From Oceanobacillus polygoni (lineage in GTDB: Bacteria; Bacillota; Bacilli; Bacillales; Amphibacillaceae), in assembly GCF_008304605.1 (NCBI RefSeq), contig NZ_PIJY01000033.1:107049-171048 (forward strand): a stretch of DNA of 64,000 nt. Reading direction: 5' to 3'. The number at the start of each line of letters is the position of its first letter. The stretch's first letter is position 1. The notes beneath the pieces were generated by a model. It had not been told where the DNA came from, searched no databases, and saw only the letters and a program-made list of their open reading frames with translations. The translations under genes were made by a program, and so were the position numbers. This document shows, in pieces, positions 53,885 to 62,358 of this stretch.

Positions 53885-55408
53885 ATGAAAAGGCTGTTCT
53901 TAATAACAATTGCGCTGTTCGTTGTGCTAGGATCGTTAACCGCAGTTGCAACCAATCGACTCAAAGCTGATGTGGGAGATGACAGTGAAAAGCCACTCAA
54001 GCTTGGAGTAGAGGTTTTGCTTGAGCAACAAAAGGATCTTATTGAAGGAAAGCGTGTCGGATTAATCACGAACCCAACAGGTGTCGATCAAGAACTAAAT
54101 AGCATTGTTGATCGGTTATTCCATGATCCGGATGTCGAGTTGACTGCTTTGTATGGTCCAGAGCATGGCGTACGTGGGGATGCACAAGCTGGTGAATATG
54201 TCGAATACTATATCGACGAACAGACAGGCTTACCGGTTTATAGCTTATATGGGGAAACAAGAAAACCGACGCCAGAAATGCTCGAGGATATCGATATTTT
54301 ACTATTCGATATTCAGGATGTAGGTGCAAGATTCTACACGTATATTTATACAATGGCCTATGCGATGGAGGCGGCAGCTGAAAATGAGATTGAATTTGTC
54401 GTATTAGATCGCCCGAATCCGTTAGGTGGTAATCATGTAGAAGGACCAGTGCTCGATCCGGAATACGCTTCTTTTGTCGGCAATTACCCAATCCCGCTCA
54501 AACATGGCATGACAGTTGGTGAGCTGGCACATTTGTTTAATGAGGAGTTCGAGATTGGAGCAGATTTAAACGTTGTCGAAATGGATGGCTGGAAGCGCGG
54601 AATGTATTATGACGATACCGATTTAGAGTTTGTGCTGCCATCTCCGAATATGCCGACGTTAGATACGGCGCTTGTCTATCCTGGCGCAGCGCTGATTGAG
54701 GGGACCAATATTTCGGAAGGTAGGGGAACGACAAAGCCATTCGAGTTTATTGGAGCTCCGTTTGTAAATAGTACCGAATACGCAGCGGCATTGAATGAAT
54801 TGAATTTACCTGGTATCACATTTCGAGCAGCATCATTCACACCAACCTTTTCCAAACATAGTGGCGAATTAAGCCATGGCATCCAGATTCACGTGACAGA
54901 TAAACGGGCATATGAGCCTGTAATTACCGGATTGCATATTGTAAAAACCTTGCATGATATGTACCCGGAAGACTTTGAATTCCGAGCAGAGAACAGTGCA
55001 GGCATTTCTTTCTTTGATAATCTAATTGGAAATCGATGGATTCGCGATGCGATTGAAAATGGGGAGTCCGTAGAGGAAATGGCATCTGCCTGGCACGAGG
55101 ATCTTCAAGCATTTAAAGAGGTTCGTAGAGAATATCTCCTTTACACGATAAACACGGAGCAATTGAAGCAAAATATCGGAGCTTTTCAACAATCCGGTGA
55201 TATCGAGAAGGATGCAGAACGTAAATTACTCTTGCATCTTACCGCAGTCGAGCAATTTGAAGGGAAAAAAGTTGCTGATAAGGTTGCAAAACATATGCAA
55301 GGTTTCCAGCTGCTGTTAGACCAGTATAAAGATGCGGCGGGTCTATCCGATAAAGCTTATCAAGCGTTGAGCAGTGATACGACGGATATGATTGCGCAGT
55401 GGGATTAA
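53885..55408 (+). CDS. namZ: Secreted DUF1343 exo-beta-N-acetylmuramidase (NamZ/YbbC-like) with FIMAH-like domain
   Basis: 507 aa. Signal peptide to about residue 25. The DUF1343 (GH171) domain at 38-415 contains GKRVGLITNPTGVD, LYGPEHGVRGDAQAG, DVGARFYTYIYTM and LDRPNPLGG. NamZ of B. subtilis cuts terminal MurNAc from peptidoglycan fragments and works with NagZ and AmiE, both encoded in this cluster. The helical tail at about 425-507 ends MIAQWD. ATG 53885 follows GGGAGGAAAAG. Confidence 0.93.
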   Translation: MKRLFLITIALFVVLGSLTAVATNRLKADVGDDSEKPLKLGVEVLLEQQKDLIEGKRVGLITNPTGVDQELNSIVDRLFHDPDVELTALYGPEHGVRGDAQAGEYVEYYIDEQTGLPVYSLYGETRKPTPEMLEDIDILLFDIQDVGARFYTYIYTMAYAMEAAAENEIEFVVLDRPNPLGGNHVEGPVLDPEYASFVGNYPIPLKHGMTVGELAHLFNEEFEIGADLNVVEMDGWKRGMYYDDTDLEFVLPSPNMPTLDTALVYPGAALIEGTNISEGRGTTKPFEFIGAPFVNSTEYAAALNELNLPGITFRAASFTPTFSKHSGELSHGIQIHVTDKRAYEPVITGLHIVKTLHDMYPEDFEFRAENSAGISFFDNLIGNRWIRDAIENGESVEEMASAWHEDLQAFKEVRREYLLYTINTEQLKQNIGAFQQSGDIEKDAERKLLLHLTAVEQFEGKKVADKVAKHMQGFQLLLDQYKDAAGLSDKAYQALSSDTTDMIAQWD

Positions 55409-55436
55409 AAAAGATTGTCACTTTTATATGTAATCG

Positions 55437-55462
55437 CTTACCGGAAAAATGGTAAGTTTTAA
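55437..55462 (+). terminator. Weak hairpin after namZ
   Basis: CTTACC and GGTAAG around an 8-base loop, followed by TTTTAAAA. The short stem suggests partial termination before the M14 gene. Confidence 0.5.
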
Positions 55463-55494
55463 AAAAATGTAAACTAGATTTTAAGGAGGATATT

Positions 55495-56946
55495 ATGGAG
55501 GTTATTATGAATAAGAACATTTGGAAGAAGTTTGTGTATCTTGCTGCAATTTTACTCGTAATGTTGATCCCAGTAAGTGATATATCTGCTCAAACTGAAC
55601 GAGATTGGATGACTAACGATGAATTTCTCCAAAAGCTAGACGAAATTGAAGCGAATAGCTCCGGAAAAGTTCAGGTTGATGTTGTTGGTCACTCAAGACT
55701 TGGAAATGCAATAATGTCTGCCCGTGTGGGTACAGGTGACCAAGTTATACTAATCAACGGTAGCATCCATGGTAATGAAAAAAGTGGCGCTGAGGCAATT
55801 GTAGAGATATTAGATTATCTTGGAACTAGTGATAGCTCATTCGCTCAATCTGTTCGTGACGAGGTTACTATAGTTACCATTCCACGTTTAAACGTGGATG
55901 GTCTCGAGATACCCCAAAGACAGAATATATTTCCATGGGATGAGGTAGTTTCTGATTACCCACATCTAGAAGGGGCTGAACCTGCCTGGTACTATAACCA
56001 AGGGAATGCGGGCTTTGATATCAATCGTGATTTTCATGCTGACTTAGACTATGAAGTAGTAGCGGAAGATTTACCTGGAAACACTTTGGATTTTGGTTTC
56101 TTCATAACGAAAGAATCTCAAATTCTTAGAGATCTTTACGTGGATTTGCAAAATGAGTTCGGAGTAGTGGAGGCCTTTGTGGATCTTCATCACATGGGAA
56201 CACCAAAACTTAATAAAACAGGTGAAGAAGTTACAATTGCAATAGACCCTCCACCATTAGGACCAGACGATAGCACAAAATATGATAATTATCCATTGGA
56301 TCGAGATAAATCAAAACGTTATGCGCTAGCTGCTGCTCGGGGAGTAAAGGAATTATCAGATAAAGAGGAGACTGGAGTAGCTCAGTATATCGCTTTTCAA
56401 GAACGTGATTTTCCTGGACAAGCTAGAACTGCATTTGCTCTTAATGGAACGGCAACTGTCCTGTTCGAAATGCCTGGTCAACAACCTCAATTCGGCTATG
56501 ATCAAGACCTAGTAGACCGTGTGGAAAACGGGTTATGGGGGATGATTTCTCGCATGGCTGATGGTTCTATTGATGATTTAAACGGCGATGATTTCGTTAC
56601 AGAAATACCTAGGTATTGGACAGACAACATAACTGACATGAGAGATGTTATGGGGCGCTTTACGGAAGAGGGGCAATTTGAGAATGCTAGTGATGCTCGT
56701 TTATTAGATAACCACTTAGCTGCTCTAGAAAACTATGAAAAACAAGAAAATGAAGAAAAGATGGTCAAACATTTAAATGGTTTAAAATCATTACTTGATC
56801 ATCAGCAAGAAAAAGGATTAATCGAAAGTGAAGCTTACAGAAGACTCTACGGAGATGCCGACCTTTTACTTGATAGATGGGAAAGGGAGCTTACAGGAGA
56901 CTCAAGGGACATATACTTGATAGGTGAAAATCAATTAATAGATTAA
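55495..56946 (+). CDS. Secreted M14 metallopeptidase with FIMAH-like domain
   Basis: 483 aa. Signal peptide ends near DISAQ (about residue 34). The M14 fold carries zinc motif HGNEKSGAE (HxxE), a third ligand in DLHHMG, NRDFHADLD, and a likely catalytic Glu in LFEMPGQQP. Relatives include carboxypeptidases and gamma-D-Glu-diamino-acid peptidases, which would suit wall peptides; substrate is inferred. The helical tail at about 389-470 is followed by 14 extra residues. ATG 55495 and ATG 55507 both have good ribosome sites. Confidence 0.88.
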   Translation: MEVIMNKNIWKKFVYLAAILLVMLIPVSDISAQTERDWMTNDEFLQKLDEIEANSSGKVQVDVVGHSRLGNAIMSARVGTGDQVILINGSIHGNEKSGAEAIVEILDYLGTSDSSFAQSVRDEVTIVTIPRLNVDGLEIPQRQNIFPWDEVVSDYPHLEGAEPAWYYNQGNAGFDINRDFHADLDYEVVAEDLPGNTLDFGFFITKESQILRDLYVDLQNEFGVVEAFVDLHHMGTPKLNKTGEEVTIAIDPPPLGPDDSTKYDNYPLDRDKSKRYALAAARGVKELSDKEETGVAQYIAFQERDFPGQARTAFALNGTATVLFEMPGQQPQFGYDQDLVDRVENGLWGMISRMADGSIDDLNGDDFVTEIPRYWTDNITDMRDVMGRFTEEGQFENASDARLLDNHLAALENYEKQENEEKMVKHLNGLKSLLDHQQEKGLIESEAYRRLYGDADLLLDRWERELTGDSRDIYLIGENQLID

Positions 56947-57029
56947 TTGATTACTCATTCGTACTAAGTTATTATTGCAACAAATGAGCAATCTTAAATA
57001 ATGCTGATAATATAAAGGGTAACTTAATA

Positions 57030-57220
57030 ATGAATATTAAAAGTAAGTTAGGTCTTGGTATAATGTCAGCAACAATAGGCATTTCCCCATGTTAATTGGG
57101 TGACCTTTGCTTATTTCAGTGATGGGGAAACAACGAGTAATACATTTGCAGCTCGAACCATTGATCTACTGTCGAACCTACAGAAATCGTTAACTTGGAT
57201 AATTTAAATAACAAAGAGAA
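57030..57220 (+). pseudogene. Decayed tasA/camelysin-like gene
   Basis: ATG 57030 opens MNIKSKLGLGIMSATIGIS, parallel to the intact gene at 48656, then stops at 57093. In another frame TFAYFSDGETTSNTFAA continues from 57103, and in a third VEPTEIVNLDNLNNKEK. At least two frameshifts and loss of the C-terminal two thirds make this a clear remnant. Confidence 0.88.
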
Positions 57221-57301
57221 ATGGAGATAATTTCAGAAGCAGCATATTATGAATTGCAAAAAGATGCCGACTATCTGATAAGTAAATGGGAAAAGAAATA
57301 G
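57221..57301 (+). pseudogene. Remnant of a sixth FIMAH-like tail
   Basis: The frame reads IISEAAYYELQKDADYLISK then WEKK and stop. This matches the last helix of the tail on the five enzymes of the cluster (for example ESEAYRRLYGDADLLLDRWE). It directly follows the broken camelysin-like piece, so a deletion probably joined the two and removed the enzyme between them. Confidence 0.8.
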
Positions 57302-57308
57302 CACAATT

Positions 57309-57336
57309 GAAGCGTTGTACGGCGTTACAACGCTTC
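57309..57336. terminator. Hairpin between cluster end and NTF2-like gene
   Basis: GAAGCGTTGTA and TACAACGCTTC are perfect arms with a 6-base loop, lacking a T-run on either strand. Confidence 0.5.
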
Positions 57337-57352
57337 CCGAATTCCCTAGGGC

Positions 57353-57718
57353 TTAAAGACTACTTAAATGCTCATGTACAAGCTTCCATTGCCCATCTTC
57401 ATCAACCTTAAACACATTGGTTGCTCTGCCGCTGCCAGAAACAAATTTACCGTGATGATAACCCTCGTACGTATATATATAAATACAAGTTGCTGACTGC
57501 TGATCAACGCTTATCCATTGAACATTTGTAGCAGCATACAGTTCTTCTTTAATTGTATCCCAAGCATGCTCAAAGTATGCTTGGATATCCGCAACAGATG
57601 TACAAGTTTTGTCTGAAAACCAATACACGACTTCTTCATGCAGTACATCCTTCACATTTGAAAAATCATGTGTATTTGTTGCATTAATATATTGCTGTAA
57701 GGCTCTTTTATATGGCAT
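57353..57718 (-). CDS. NTF2-like (SnoaL/DUF4440-type) protein
   Basis: 121 aa with the cone-shaped NTF2 pattern: helical start YKRALQQYINATNTHD, then EVVYWFSDKTC and a C-terminal GSGRATNVFKVDEDGQWKLVHEHLS. Such proteins are ligand-binding or small enzymes of diverse roles; no active site can be assigned. ATG 57718 is preceded by GGGGGAAG. It is separated from the next gene by a pseudogene. Confidence 0.75.
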   Translation of the reverse strand: MPYKRALQQYINATNTHDFSNVKDVLHEEVVYWFSDKTCTSVADIQAYFEHAWDTIKEELYAATNVQWISVDQQSATCIYIYTYEGYHHGKFVSGSGRATNVFKVDEDGQWKLVHEHLSSL

Positions 57719-57757
57719 AAGCTTCCCCCATATCTCTAAAAATATCTAATTAAATAC

Positions 57758-58004
57758 TTATTTCTCCTCTAATCGCTCCCCCAATTGCTGCACATTTTCA
57801 GCAAGCCAAACCATTTCCTGTTGGTTGCTTCAGTAAAAATACTCCAGAGTCGGTCGTGATTTTCCATTTTAAATTAAGCCATCCTCTTTTAATTGGCTCT
57901 GCTTCTAATAATGTGAACCCAAATAAGTGGCTGCATGCAGCAGTAAGGTCGGCAAGGACAGCTTGTTCATCAGTTAAAATTGGCATCGTATATCTCCAAT
58001 CCAC
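57758..58004 (-). pseudogene. Phosphotransferase (APH-like) remnant
   Basis: The frame from 58004 encodes a start like kinase-fold phosphotransferases (LLEAEPIKRGWLNLKWKI, then GVFLLKQ) and stops at 57798 after only 68 aa. A second frame continues AENVQQLGERLEEK to a stop at 57758. The catalytic half (HxDxxxxN) is missing. Frameshift plus deletion is the simplest reading. Confidence 0.6.
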
Positions 58005-58012
58005 GGAAAATT

Positions 58013-58576
58013 TTAAGACAAATGCTCAACCTGATTAAAATTTTCTATCCTCCATTTATTCCCTTCAAAATGAAGATTGTTAATGCAGGCGTTTAACAAT
58101 GTTGTTTTCCCCGATCCAATTTCTCCATCGGAAAAAACAGACAGAATGGCGTTTATGACAGCTCCATGTGCTACAAGTAAGACACGTTTATCTGGGTAGT
58201 TTTGCTGCACGTGTTCAACTGCTGTGATGACACGTTTATTAAAATCAGCTCGCTTTTCTTGATTCGGGAAACCATCAGGATGTTGTTCTCTTTCGGCATA
58301 GGTTTTTCCTTCACCATCTCCAAATGAACGCTCTTGAAAGTCAGCCATCTCAACCATTGGCAATTGTAATTTGGCATTAATAATCTCGGCTGTTTCTTTT
58401 GCTCTTTTCAATGGGCTATGTATAAGTACATCATAATCTGCCGCATTTAAGTAGGCTGCACATTGCTCTGCCTGCCTTCTGCCAGTGTCATTTAATGGAA
58501 TATCGGTACTCCCCTGAATTCGTTTATTTAAATTCCAATCTGTTTCGCCATGACGAATGAAACATATTCTTGTCAA
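58013..58576 (-). CDS. Histidine phosphatase family protein
   Basis: 187 aa. The phospho-His motif RHGETDWN is at residues 8-15, HSPLKRAKETAE follows near 53, and the second catalytic His is in VAHGAVINA near 135. Broad-specificity phosphatase of the phosphoglycerate mutase superfamily, similar in size to PhoE. Start is TTG 58576 with AAGGAGAGG upstream. It is followed closely by the phosphotransferase remnant, and 73 bases separate it from the divergent DUF3889 gene. Confidence 0.9.
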   Translation of the reverse strand: MTRICFIRHGETDWNLNKRIQGSTDIPLNDTGRRQAEQCAAYLNAADYDVLIHSPLKRAKETAEIINAKLQLPMVEMADFQERSFGDGEGKTYAEREQHPDGFPNQEKRADFNKRVITAVEHVQQNYPDKRVLLVAHGAVINAILSVFSDGEIGSGKTTLLNACINNLHFEGNKWRIENFNQVEHLS

Positions 58577-58649
58577 AAAAATCCTCTCCTTATTTCATAT
58601 CATAAAACAAATGTACCTGCGCATCCTAAGAACAAAGGAGGAAGCATCC

Positions 58650-58985
58650 ATGCGAAAATTATGTTTAGCATTCAGTATTGCATTTTTACTTATTTCTAGT
58701 CATACCCTTCCATTACATGCAGCAATTGATGTTCAGAATGAAGGCGTACCATCCTATGCAAAATGGGGAAAGCTTGCTGTTCAGGAGACAAAGGAAAAAT
58801 ACCCATCCGCTCAAATTATTGACTATCTCCATATTGGCAAGGAAACAACCGACGACTCCACGGTTGAAAAATTTAAGCTATGGCTAAAAGGTGAAACCAA
58901 AGAATTCGGTGTGTTTGTCAATATTGAATTTAACTCAGAGACAAATGAAGTCGTCCAGATTACGTTTGAAGAGACGGATCGATGA
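58650..58985 (+). CDS. Secreted DUF3889 family protein
   Basis: 111 aa. Signal peptide to about residue 24 (LPLHAA), then PSYAKWGKLAVQETKEKYP, AQIIDYLHIG, KEFGVFVNIEFN and ITFEETDR, the DUF3889 pattern known from Bacillus. Function unknown. ATG 58650 follows AAAGGAGG; the longer frame to 58557 overlaps the start of the divergent phosphatase gene. Confidence 0.85.
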   Translation: MRKLCLAFSIAFLLISSHTLPLHAAIDVQNEGVPSYAKWGKLAVQETKEKYPSAQIIDYLHIGKETTDDSTVEKFKLWLKGETKEFGVFVNIEFNSETNEVVQITFEETDR

Positions 58986-58989
58986 ATTT

Positions 58990-59463
58990 TTAATCGGCCT
59001 GTCTCGTAACAATATGCTCTGGATTCTTTGGCAACTGCTTTAATGCTGTTCTTAAAAAAGCTGGATAAAGCTCTACGGTCTCTAAAGCATCAATTCGTAC
59101 CCATTTATAAAGGAGACGCTCACCTTCAGCCCCGTGAAAAGAACCATTATGTGCTAACAGCGTTTCATCAGCTGCAGAAACTTGGTAGTAAAAGCCCACT
59201 TCGTGAAAAGCATCTGTTTGATATGGAAAAAAGTTCTCCACCATCCAATACAGCGAGCCAACTTCAACTGCAACATCTAGTTCTTCATGAAACTCGCGCG
59301 CTAGACTCTCAATAGAGGATTCACCAAGTTTTACTCTTCCACCAGGTAGTGCCCAATTTGTATCGTTCACATCACGGTGGAGGAGAACATGTCCTTCATT
59401 AACCCAAACACCTGCAACGCGATAGTTAAAAACGGCATTACCAGCTCTAAACACTGCATCCAT
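58990..59463 (-). CDS. Nudix hydrolase
   Basis: 157 aa. The Nudix box is complete: GGRVKLGESSIESLAREFHE then EL, with catalytic glutamates in REFHEE. Such enzymes hydrolyse nucleoside diphosphates linked to another group. ATG 59463 follows AAAGGGG; 25 extra upstream codons overlap the next gene and have no support. 16 bases behind another Nudix gene, so probably one operon. Confidence 0.9.
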   Translation of the reverse strand: MDAVFRAGNAVFNYRVAGVWVNEGHVLLHRDVNDTNWALPGGRVKLGESSIESLAREFHEELDVAVEVGSLYWMVENFFPYQTDAFHEVGFYYQVSAADETLLAHNGSFHGAEGERLLYKWVRIDALETVELYPAFLRTALKQLPKNPEHIVTRQAD

Positions 59464-59479
59464 CTGCTTTTCCCCTTTC

Positions 59480-59953
59480 TTATGTACGCTTAATTGAGAC
59501 GTCACCCTCCCTATTGTTGGCTTCATCCCATTCAACATGAATTTCGAAAGTTCCCTCTTCGAAAAACAACGGAAACCTGCGACGGATCGAATGTTGCATT
59601 GGTAAATGCATTGCCTCGCTTATCTTTATCCAGCTTGGCTTTCCTTCTTTACTATGCTCGATTAACTCACCAGTAAAATCATCTGTTATGTAGTTATATA
59701 TCATGTATCTCTTTTTACGGACAGGATTGACATATTCATAAAGCCCTTTATAGACAAGGTTTCGGACAGTTAGCCCGGTTTCCTCCTTCACTTCTCGAAT
59801 CGCTCCCTCAGCAATGCTTTCTGGAAAATCAACCTTGCCTCCAGGTGGAATAAATCCTTTGAAATCATCATGCTGTCTATTTAAAAGTAGAACCTCATCG
59901 CCCTTTTGGACCATGCATACGGTCCATATTTTATACGTTATTTGTTCACTCAT
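59480..59953 (-). CDS. Nudix hydrolase, MutT/8-oxo-dGTP-like
   Basis: 157 aa. Nudix box GGKVDFPESIAEGAIREV then KEETGL is complete. The N-terminal TYKIWTVCMVQKGDEVLLLNR and the C-terminal HLPMQHSIRRRFPLFFEE resemble the 8-oxo-dGTP diphosphatase subgroup common in Bacillus. It likely cleans the nucleotide pool, though substrate is not certain. ATG 59953 follows AAGGAG. It leads the second Nudix gene. Confidence 0.88.
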   Translation of the reverse strand: MSEQITYKIWTVCMVQKGDEVLLLNRQHDDFKGFIPPGGKVDFPESIAEGAIREVKEETGLTVRNLVYKGLYEYVNPVRKKRYMIYNYITDDFTGELIEHSKEGKPSWIKISEAMHLPMQHSIRRRFPLFFEEGTFEIHVEWDEANNREGDVSIKRT

Positions 59954-59992
59954 TGACTTGCTCCTTTAGATGAACTAAATTTGCTTTGCCTT

Positions 59993-60538
59993 TTAATTTT
60001 TCCGCCAATCACTTGCTAGCATTCCATAAACAACATGGTCGACATAATGGTCGTAGAGCCATTCCGCTTGTCTGAGTAGACCTTCTTCTTTAAAGCCTAA
60101 TCGCTCCGGAATCGCACGACTCTTGTTATTCGTAAAAGCTGCACGGATATCAACGCGATTCAACTGCGCTTCGGTAAAAGCATAATCCGTTAATGCACGT
60201 ACAACATTGGTAATGATGCCCTTCCCTTGATAATCCTGACCGATCCAGTAACCAATATAGCCTATCCGGTTTGTCCAATCAAAGACATTAAAGCCAGCAA
60301 CCCCGACCAGCTTATCTTGATAAAAAATCCCAGCAGTAAGTCCTTTTTTGTCTTTAGAAGCTTGCAGCATATGGTCAATGAAGGCAAGTGAATCCTCCGG
60401 TTCTACATTTGTATCCAGCCAAGGGAGCCATTCTCGCAGATAGCTGCGATTTCTATCAATGAGCTGAAATAATTGATTCGCATCCTGTAATTTCAGCTGT
60501 TGCAATGTAATATGTTCATCTACTTCGTATACAAACAT
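59993..60538 (-). CDS. GNAT acetyltransferase, RimJ/RimL type
   Basis: 181 aa. Typical RimL-like start (HITLQQLKLQDANQLFQLID and REWLPWLD), acetyl-CoA loop in IGYWIGQDYQGKGIITNVV near residue 95, and the C-terminal ERLGFKEEGLLRQAEW. Close to the YdaF/ribosomal-serine N-acetyltransferase group. Likely acetylates an N-terminus or an antibiotic-like small molecule; target unknown. Start ATG 60538 with GGGGGAAA. Confidence 0.88.
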   Translation of the reverse strand: MFVYEVDEHITLQQLKLQDANQLFQLIDRNRSYLREWLPWLDTNVEPEDSLAFIDHMLQASKDKKGLTAGIFYQDKLVGVAGFNVFDWTNRIGYIGYWIGQDYQGKGIITNVVRALTDYAFTEAQLNRVDIRAAFTNNKSRAIPERLGFKEEGLLRQAEWLYDHYVDHVVYGMLASDWRKN

Positions 60539-60746
60539 TAAAAATTTCCCCCTATTCTATTCGTATCATAGCACAAATTTAGTCAGAAAAAACGGAATAT
60601 ATCCCTCCATTTTCTAGCTGTTTTTTGATAAATAAAATAATAGTTCTCGTCAAGCACTTTATAGTTTAAGATTAGTATATAATTGTATTAGAATGGAAGC
60701 ATGGATAGTATTGCAGTGATTGAATTCATAAAAGGAAGGTTTGTAC

Positions 60747-61913
60747 ATGACCGAAGAAAATATAACCCGATTACATATAAACAACAAAGAATACATCCTG
60801 ATTGGAACGGCACATGTTTCGAAGCAAAGTGCTGAACAAGTGAAGGAAGTAATCGAAGCAGAAAAACCAGACGCTGTTTGTATCGAACTGGACAAGCAAC
60901 GCTACCAGTCGATCACAGAGGGAAATAAGTGGAAGGATACCGATATCTTCCAAGTAATTAAAGATAAAAAAGCGACCCTATTATTAATGAACTTAGCCAT
61001 TTCTTCTTTCCAAAAGCGGATGGCGAAGCAGTTTGGCATTAATCCTGGACAGGAAATGATCCAAGGAATTGAATCTGCAAAAGAAACCGGCGCTGAATTA
61101 GTCCTAGCAGACCGCGACATTCAGATTACCTTCGCCCGCGTCTGGGGAAACATTGGATTTAAAGGGAAGGCATTACTGTTAACGCAAGTCGTTGGAAGTA
61201 TTTTTAGCAATGAAAAAATTTCCGAAGAAGAGCTGGAAAAGATGAAGCAGCAGGATACGATCAATGCAATGCTTCAGGAGTTTACAGACCATTTTCCAAA
61301 ACTAAAAAAGCCGCTCATTGATGAACGGGATCAATATTTATCCCAAAAAATTAAGGATGCACCTGGAGAAAAGGTTGTAGCAGTACTTGGTGCGGCCCAT
61401 GTTCCTGGGATTACGAAGGAAATTGAGAAAGAGCATGATTTGAAGAAGCTAACCGAGCGCCCACCGAAGTCCAAGACACCAAAGATTATTGGCTGGGCAA
61501 TCCCGATCTTCGTACTCGCGCTCATTGCATACACATTTTACATGAATCCGTCCGCTGGCTTACAGCAAGCAATCAGCTGGATCCTATGGAATGGTTCACT
61601 ATCTGCAATTGGAACCCTTGTCGCATTGGGTCATCCATTAGCTGCGCTGACAGCATTTATTGCAGCACCATTTACGTCACTGAACCCACTCCTTGCTGCC
61701 GGTTGGTTTGCAGGCTTTGTTCAAGCGTATATAAAACGGCCGAATGTAGCCGATTTTGAAAAGTTATCGGACGATGTCCATAGTGTAAAAGGATTCTGGA
61801 ACAACAAAGTAACACGGATCTTACTCGTTGTCGTATTCGCAAATATCGGGAGCTCGCTCGGAACCCTTTTCGGTGGCGCCGACGTCATCCGGGTATTTAT
61901 CGAAAATTTATAG
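60747..61913 (+). CDS. TraB/PrgY family membrane protein
   Basis: 388 aa. The N-terminal TraB domain (about 8-225) carries YILIGTAHVSKQSAEQV, CIELDKQRY and VAVLGAAHVPGI, each with conserved metal-type residues. The C-terminal part has four or more membrane helices (from GWAIPIFVLALIAY). Founders are pheromone shut-down proteins of enterococcal plasmids; bacterial chromosomal members are thought to be proteases or peptide-binding proteins. ATG 60747 has AAGGAAGG 7 bases upstream. Monocistronic. Confidence 0.88.
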   Translation: MTEENITRLHINNKEYILIGTAHVSKQSAEQVKEVIEAEKPDAVCIELDKQRYQSITEGNKWKDTDIFQVIKDKKATLLLMNLAISSFQKRMAKQFGINPGQEMIQGIESAKETGAELVLADRDIQITFARVWGNIGFKGKALLLTQVVGSIFSNEKISEEELEKMKQQDTINAMLQEFTDHFPKLKKPLIDERDQYLSQKIKDAPGEKVVAVLGAAHVPGITKEIEKEHDLKKLTERPPKSKTPKIIGWAIPIFVLALIAYTFYMNPSAGLQQAISWILWNGSLSAIGTLVALGHPLAALTAFIAAPFTSLNPLLAAGWFAGFVQAYIKRPNVADFEKLSDDVHSVKGFWNNKVTRILLVVVFANIGSSLGTLFGGADVIRVFIENL

Positions 61914-61922
61914 CTAATGTAG

Positions 61923-61956
61923 AAAAAACACTTTCAAATGCGAAAGTGTTTTTTCT
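61923..61956. terminator. Bidirectional terminator after the TraB gene
   Basis: AAAAAACACTTTC and GAAAGTGTTTTTT around a 6-base loop. It also sits at the end of the convergent Spo0E-like gene. Confidence 0.93.
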
Positions 61957-61957
61957 T

Positions 61958-62122
61958 TTATGTCCGATCTACTTTTTCAAGATTTTCCAGCTTGTTAAGT
62001 AAAATATCTAACTCCTGTGATATTTCAATGACTTTGTCGTAATTTAAATTACTTTCAAAGGCATGATACATTTTAACTCTTAACTGCTCAATCCGTAATT
62101 CTAGTTGTCTCCTGTTATCCAA
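61958..62122 (-). CDS. Small Spo0E-like regulatory phosphatase
   Basis: 54 aa from TTG 62122; frame remains open to 62149. It reads RQLELRIEQLRVKMYHAFES and then VIEISQELDILLNKLEN. The SQELD signature and two-helix layout match the Spo0E family, which dephosphorylates Spo0A~P and delays sporulation. The helix lengths fit. No good ribosome site or ATG is visible, so the start is uncertain and the gene may be damaged at its 5' end. Confidence 0.65.
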   Translation of the reverse strand: MDNRRQLELRIEQLRVKMYHAFESNLNYDKVIEISQELDILLNKLENLEKVDRT

Positions 62123-62358
62123 ATAAGAACACCAGCTTTCTTTTAATAGTTATATATCCCGTATAAGCCTTGTTGAAACCTTTTAAAGAAAGGTTTTCCT
62201 CATTCAGGAAAACTTGCAAAGGGTAGCTCTTATTATTTTCTTAGCAATTCAGAATCATTTGTGATAGGAGTGTATATGGGTAAATCTTACTACAAATAGG
62301 ATTATTAATAAACCTTTGATATACTTGAAAAAAATAGAACGAAAAGGAATGTGCTTGT

